Shown: positions 60,713 through 64,000 of the stretch, piece after piece
Numbering within the stretch: the stretch's first letter is position 1
How the letters are laid out: every line of letters begins with the position of its first letter
NCBI RefSeq assembly: GCF_016808095.1
Contig: NC_068975.1
Coordinates: 2,480,001 to 2,544,000 of the forward strand
DNA: 64,000 nucleotides
Origin: Vigna angularis
Taxonomy: Eukaryota; Streptophyta; Magnoliopsida; Fabales; Fabaceae
Reading direction: 5' to 3'
The notes under the pieces: model-generated
The model's database searches: none
The model's input: the letters and a program-made list of their open reading frames with translations, nothing else
Told to the model about the DNA's origin: nothing
Translations under genes and position numbers: made by a program

Positions 60713-61893
60713 TCTATCTCTTAATGTTGTGGTGATTATTTTTTTTTTTTCTTGTGGGCGGCGATGCCAACACAGAGTTTAAAAGAAACCCTTTCTCATT
60801 CCCTGCTTTGAATTGTTGACCTCTCTTCCATCTACTTTTTCTTTTCTTAGTTCTTTGGGTGTATTACTGTATTTAAAGAGTTTTTAATTTTCATGCATGT
60901 TTATATGTTGTGAATATTCTATCTATTAAATAATAAGTAAATAAAATCTGTTAATATTGCAGATGTTTAAGATTAAATGAAATAAATTTATACTTTTTGA
61001 CATGATCAAGTTTTTATAAAAAAAATATTGTTTACTCTTTATTTTGTGCTTATCATTCAACTGCTATATTAAAGTCAGTTTCATAATTTCTCATATTCTT
61101 TTTTTTATGGGTATATTTGTATTTTACAACAAAACTTTCTTTTACAATTAAGATATTATATTTTTAAATGAAAAGTAAAATAAATTGATTAAAATATTAT
61201 ATAAAATATAAATATGAATAAGTTTAATAATTTAATTTATTCTTTTAACAAATTATATTTCTATTGTAATAATCTTAATTAGTGCATGTATCATGAAATT
61301 AATTAAATGTTATTATATACTTATTTAAATAATTTATATATATATATATTAATTATTGTGGAGTGTTCGAAAGAATGGTAAAGAAAGGAATATTTCTTTA
61401 TAGAAATTTAAATAAAAACTATATTTGATAGCATTTTTTTTTCACAACTAAAAGATACCTACTATGGTTCAAAATTATTTACCTATATTATGATTGGAGA
61501 ACAAATATCTATATTTATATTCTACTTTTTAATTGTTTTCCATTTACTGATTTTATTCTTATATTTCGTAATTACTTTTTTTTTCTATTATAATTATGTG
61601 AGTAAATGTGTTCACTCACTATTTTATAATAATAAAAATTGAAATATTATTATTATTGTTAAAATAAATATATTATTAAATTTATAAAAAATGTATTCAT
61701 AAAAAATAATTATAAAATAAATAATTCTTACAATTTTGGTATGGATTACTTTTTATTAAAAATAGATTAGTTAGATTAAAAAAATTATATGATATGTATT
61801 TAACTGTTTTTTTATTTATATGAACAAGTTTTTCGACTTTATCCTTTAAATTTTGTATACAAGTATGCATATTTTTTTAATTTAAATAAACAA

Positions 61894-61928
<35 letters not shown>

Positions 61929-62790
61929 AAAAAAAAATATTTAAAAATTAAAAACAAAATATATGTGTTAATTATTTTGAGTGAGAAATTTAATTAGTTA
62001 TAATTGTAATTAAGAAGAGTAATTATAAGTGTTTCATTAAATAAAAAAATATTTTTATTTCTTAAAAGATAAAACTCTTTAATAAAAAAATTACATAGTT
62101 ATAAAACAGCATGTACATTATTAAACGATAAATTATTAAAAAAAATAACACTGGAGGATTTAAAAAAAATATATTGATATGTCTTGATGAAAGAAATTGA
62201 TATGTGTCTGGTTTGATAGTTGATTCACATGGAGTTTTAAATTTATATTGAGTAGTAAAATTGAGGTAGTATTGTGAAATGGAAAAACATGTTAAATTAT
62301 AGGTTGGTTTGGTCTTAAAAAGAGGTTTTGATAGGCAAAAGGTTAAGGCAAAGCTTAAATGAAGGAAACTATGTTTTTGGGTATGTTTTATGGTCATTTG
62401 AAACTTGTTTAAGTTATGAATTAGTAGAAATTTGATGTAGAATTGATTAGTAGTTGGTAGGTTGAGTTTTGTATGGTTTTAAGTTCATTTTAAGTGTCTT
62501 AACAAGTGAAAATCTAAAGTAGAAGGTATATGATGAGATTGAGGGTTTGATATCTATTTTTAGGTTAATTGTGACTTACCTAGAGCTTAAAACTAACAAA
62601 TTATGATGAGAGATGAGTGAAATTGATTTATGGGCTATAGAGTGGTGTGTTAGTTGGAGTGAGTTGGGAATTCATGGTAAAATGAGTTTAATAAGGTTTG
62701 AGTTGGATCATACACACTTGGATAGGTCAATAGAGGTTTATAATACTAAATAGAAGTTGTAGATGTTTGTGGAGGTCTATAAGTTAGGAT
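60713..62790. other. AT-rich intergenic DNA, no gene seen
   Basis: Strongly AT-rich, with a (TA)n run at 61898-61925. No coding frame resembles a protein. 62180-62790 shifts to a G/T-rich strand bias typical of an LTR but has no defined ends. Confidence 0.55.
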
Positions 62791-64000
62791 ATGTGAGGTT
62801 TAGGGAGTGTAGGTTCTATAGAATTGGTGTTCTGCAGAATTCTCTAGACTTGTTAAGCGAGTTTATGCTCACTGAGCGATAAACACTTTCTGTTTATGCA
62901 TTTGCAGAGCGAGCCATGGGGTTGGACGAGTTAGTCTGGAGGAAAAATTTGGACATAGTAGTGGTTGAGCGAGAGTTCTCGTTGGGCGACAAGAAGTCTC
63001 TATTTTGGTATTTGTAGAGCGAGTGGTGGCTCGCTGAGCGAGGGGGTGTTTTCGTTAGGTGAGGCATGAGCTAAGCGACTTGTTTAGAATTTGATTGAAG
63101 GCTTTGTTTCTTTTGATTTCTTGTCATTATGAACTATATTATGGATTAAAGTTTGTTCAAAAGTAATTCACTATAAGAAAAAACGCAGTTACATACGACT
63201 ACATATGGTGTATGATGCTTTATACATGATGTTAAGTATGCAATTGAGGTGTGGTTGGACAAGAATTTCTAGGATGAATTTCTTGGTGGTGGTTTCAAGT
63301 AAAGTGATGTATTGATATAAGGACTCAACCTTTGAAGTGATTATAACGCTTCAATAGTCGCTCCATCTTAGTAGAGAAAGGGATTATGTGGTGAGGAGTA
63401 GTAGGAGGTTCTAGTTTATGGTACGGTTTGTCCTTGTGTATGTTAATCTTCTTTTTGCAATGATGTTAAACTGCCTTTTAGTCGCCTAAGGAAAAACAAA
63501 TCTGGTCCCCACTAATGTAGCATAGGGCAACCAGAATATCAATCCTAGGACTCAGCTAATTAAGATTAAAGTGTAGGGTTAAGGTCTTGTGTTTATCTAC
63601 TAATTATTTACTTACTAACTACTAAACAAGTGGGGATATTTTAAATGAATGAAACTAAAATAAAAGAATTGAAACTAATCTAAACTAACATATGTTTAAA
63701 AGAATAAAGAATTTGAAATGTAATGAAATAGAAGAAAATAACAGTATCAAAACAGCAACAAAATCTACTTACTACAACTTCCTACAATCTAAACAGAACT
63801 CAGATGCTAAAATGAATAAGGAAAGAATATCTTTGAAACAGAAATGCATAACAGAACCTAAATCTAAAAGAATGCATTAACAATCAAGATATATTTCTAA
63901 ACTAAGCATCAAATCTGAATTAGAATGTAAAACATAAAACCTAAATTGAATCATCAAATCCTACTATAAACAAAAGTAACTAATAACAAACATGCCAATA
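62791..64000. mobile_element. LTR retroelement debris with 'gctcgctgagcgag' motifs
   Basis: 62850-63075 repeats 'gagcga', 'gctcgctgagcgag' and 'actgagcgataaac' words, the same style of motif as in the LTRs at 8.4 and 12.0 kb (there as cgctcagcg). 63490-64000 is a diverged inverted copy of 46400-46985, sharing 'ctggtccccactaatgtag.ataggg' and 'ccagaatatcaatcc.aggactcag'. The region has no coding frame. The element continues past the window end. Confidence 0.55.

Noticed and set aside
1..64000. tRNA, rRNA, CRISPR or microRNA genes
   Set aside because: No T-loop (GGTTCRANNCC) in a cloverleaf setting, no spaced direct-repeat array and no familiar microRNA sequence was found by eye; a tRNAscan or small-RNA mapping could still find some.

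Overview
This window looks like nuclear DNA of a flowering plant. It is AT-rich, has spliced genes with GT-AG introns, and its intergenic space is filled with LTR retrotransposons, a CACTA element and a MULE. The gene content (an RDN1-type arabinosyltransferase, a plant non-specific phospholipase C, a plant SMG7) and LTRs built on a 'GCTCAGCG'-type motif suggest a legume, perhaps a phaseoloid such as Vigna or Phaseolus. The genus is inference.

Three intact-looking genes could be reconstructed exon by exon. (1) A hydroxyproline O-arabinosyltransferase of the HPAT/RDN1 family, + strand, 24405-26784, 8 exons, 347 aa. (2) A secreted non-specific phospholipase C, - strand, 38111-27547, 4 exons, 520 aa; its introns 2 and 3 (2.9 and 5.7 kb) are swollen by repeats. 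(3) SMG7, an EST1-family nonsense-mediated decay factor, - strand, 59581-55247, 5 coding exons, 974 aa, with a 5' UTR intron and probable 3' UTR introns. Genes 1 and 2 converge with 762 bp between their stop codons. No pathway obviously joins the three.

Layout: 1-7.4 kb is repeat debris without a recognisable gene. 7.4-14.6 kb holds a tandemly arranged, pol-less Ty3-type element on the - strand (LTR, gag-like fragment, LTR, further internal sequence). 14.6-17.9 kb is a non-autonomous CACTA element carrying three exons of a MEKK1-like kinase gene. 20.77-22.22 kb is a non-autonomous MULE with 164-bp terminal inverted repeats, a perfect 9-bp target duplication and an unusual GAACG-rich core. 24.4-38.1 kb holds the HPAT and phospholipase genes; intron 3 of the latter contains a retroelement 3' end plus LTR, a second LTR-like tract and a 246-bp solo LTR with a perfect target duplication. 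38.95-43.3 kb is a retroelement whose two LTRs face each other. 43.3-47.5 kb is retroelement debris with a 161-bp palindrome. 47.5-50.55 kb is a decayed Ty1-copia gag-pol. 50.6-54.5 kb is AT-rich intergenic DNA. 54.7-60.6 kb is SMG7. 60.6-64 kb is a microsatellite, AT-rich DNA and more retroelement debris.

I found no convincing tRNA, rRNA, CRISPR array or wholly new gene system. The most unusual features are the GAACG-array MULE, the kinase-carrying CACTA element, the inverted-LTR retroelement, the large palindrome and the SMG7 3' UTR splice architecture. All exon boundaries and repeat limits were read by eye; no alignment or database search was run.
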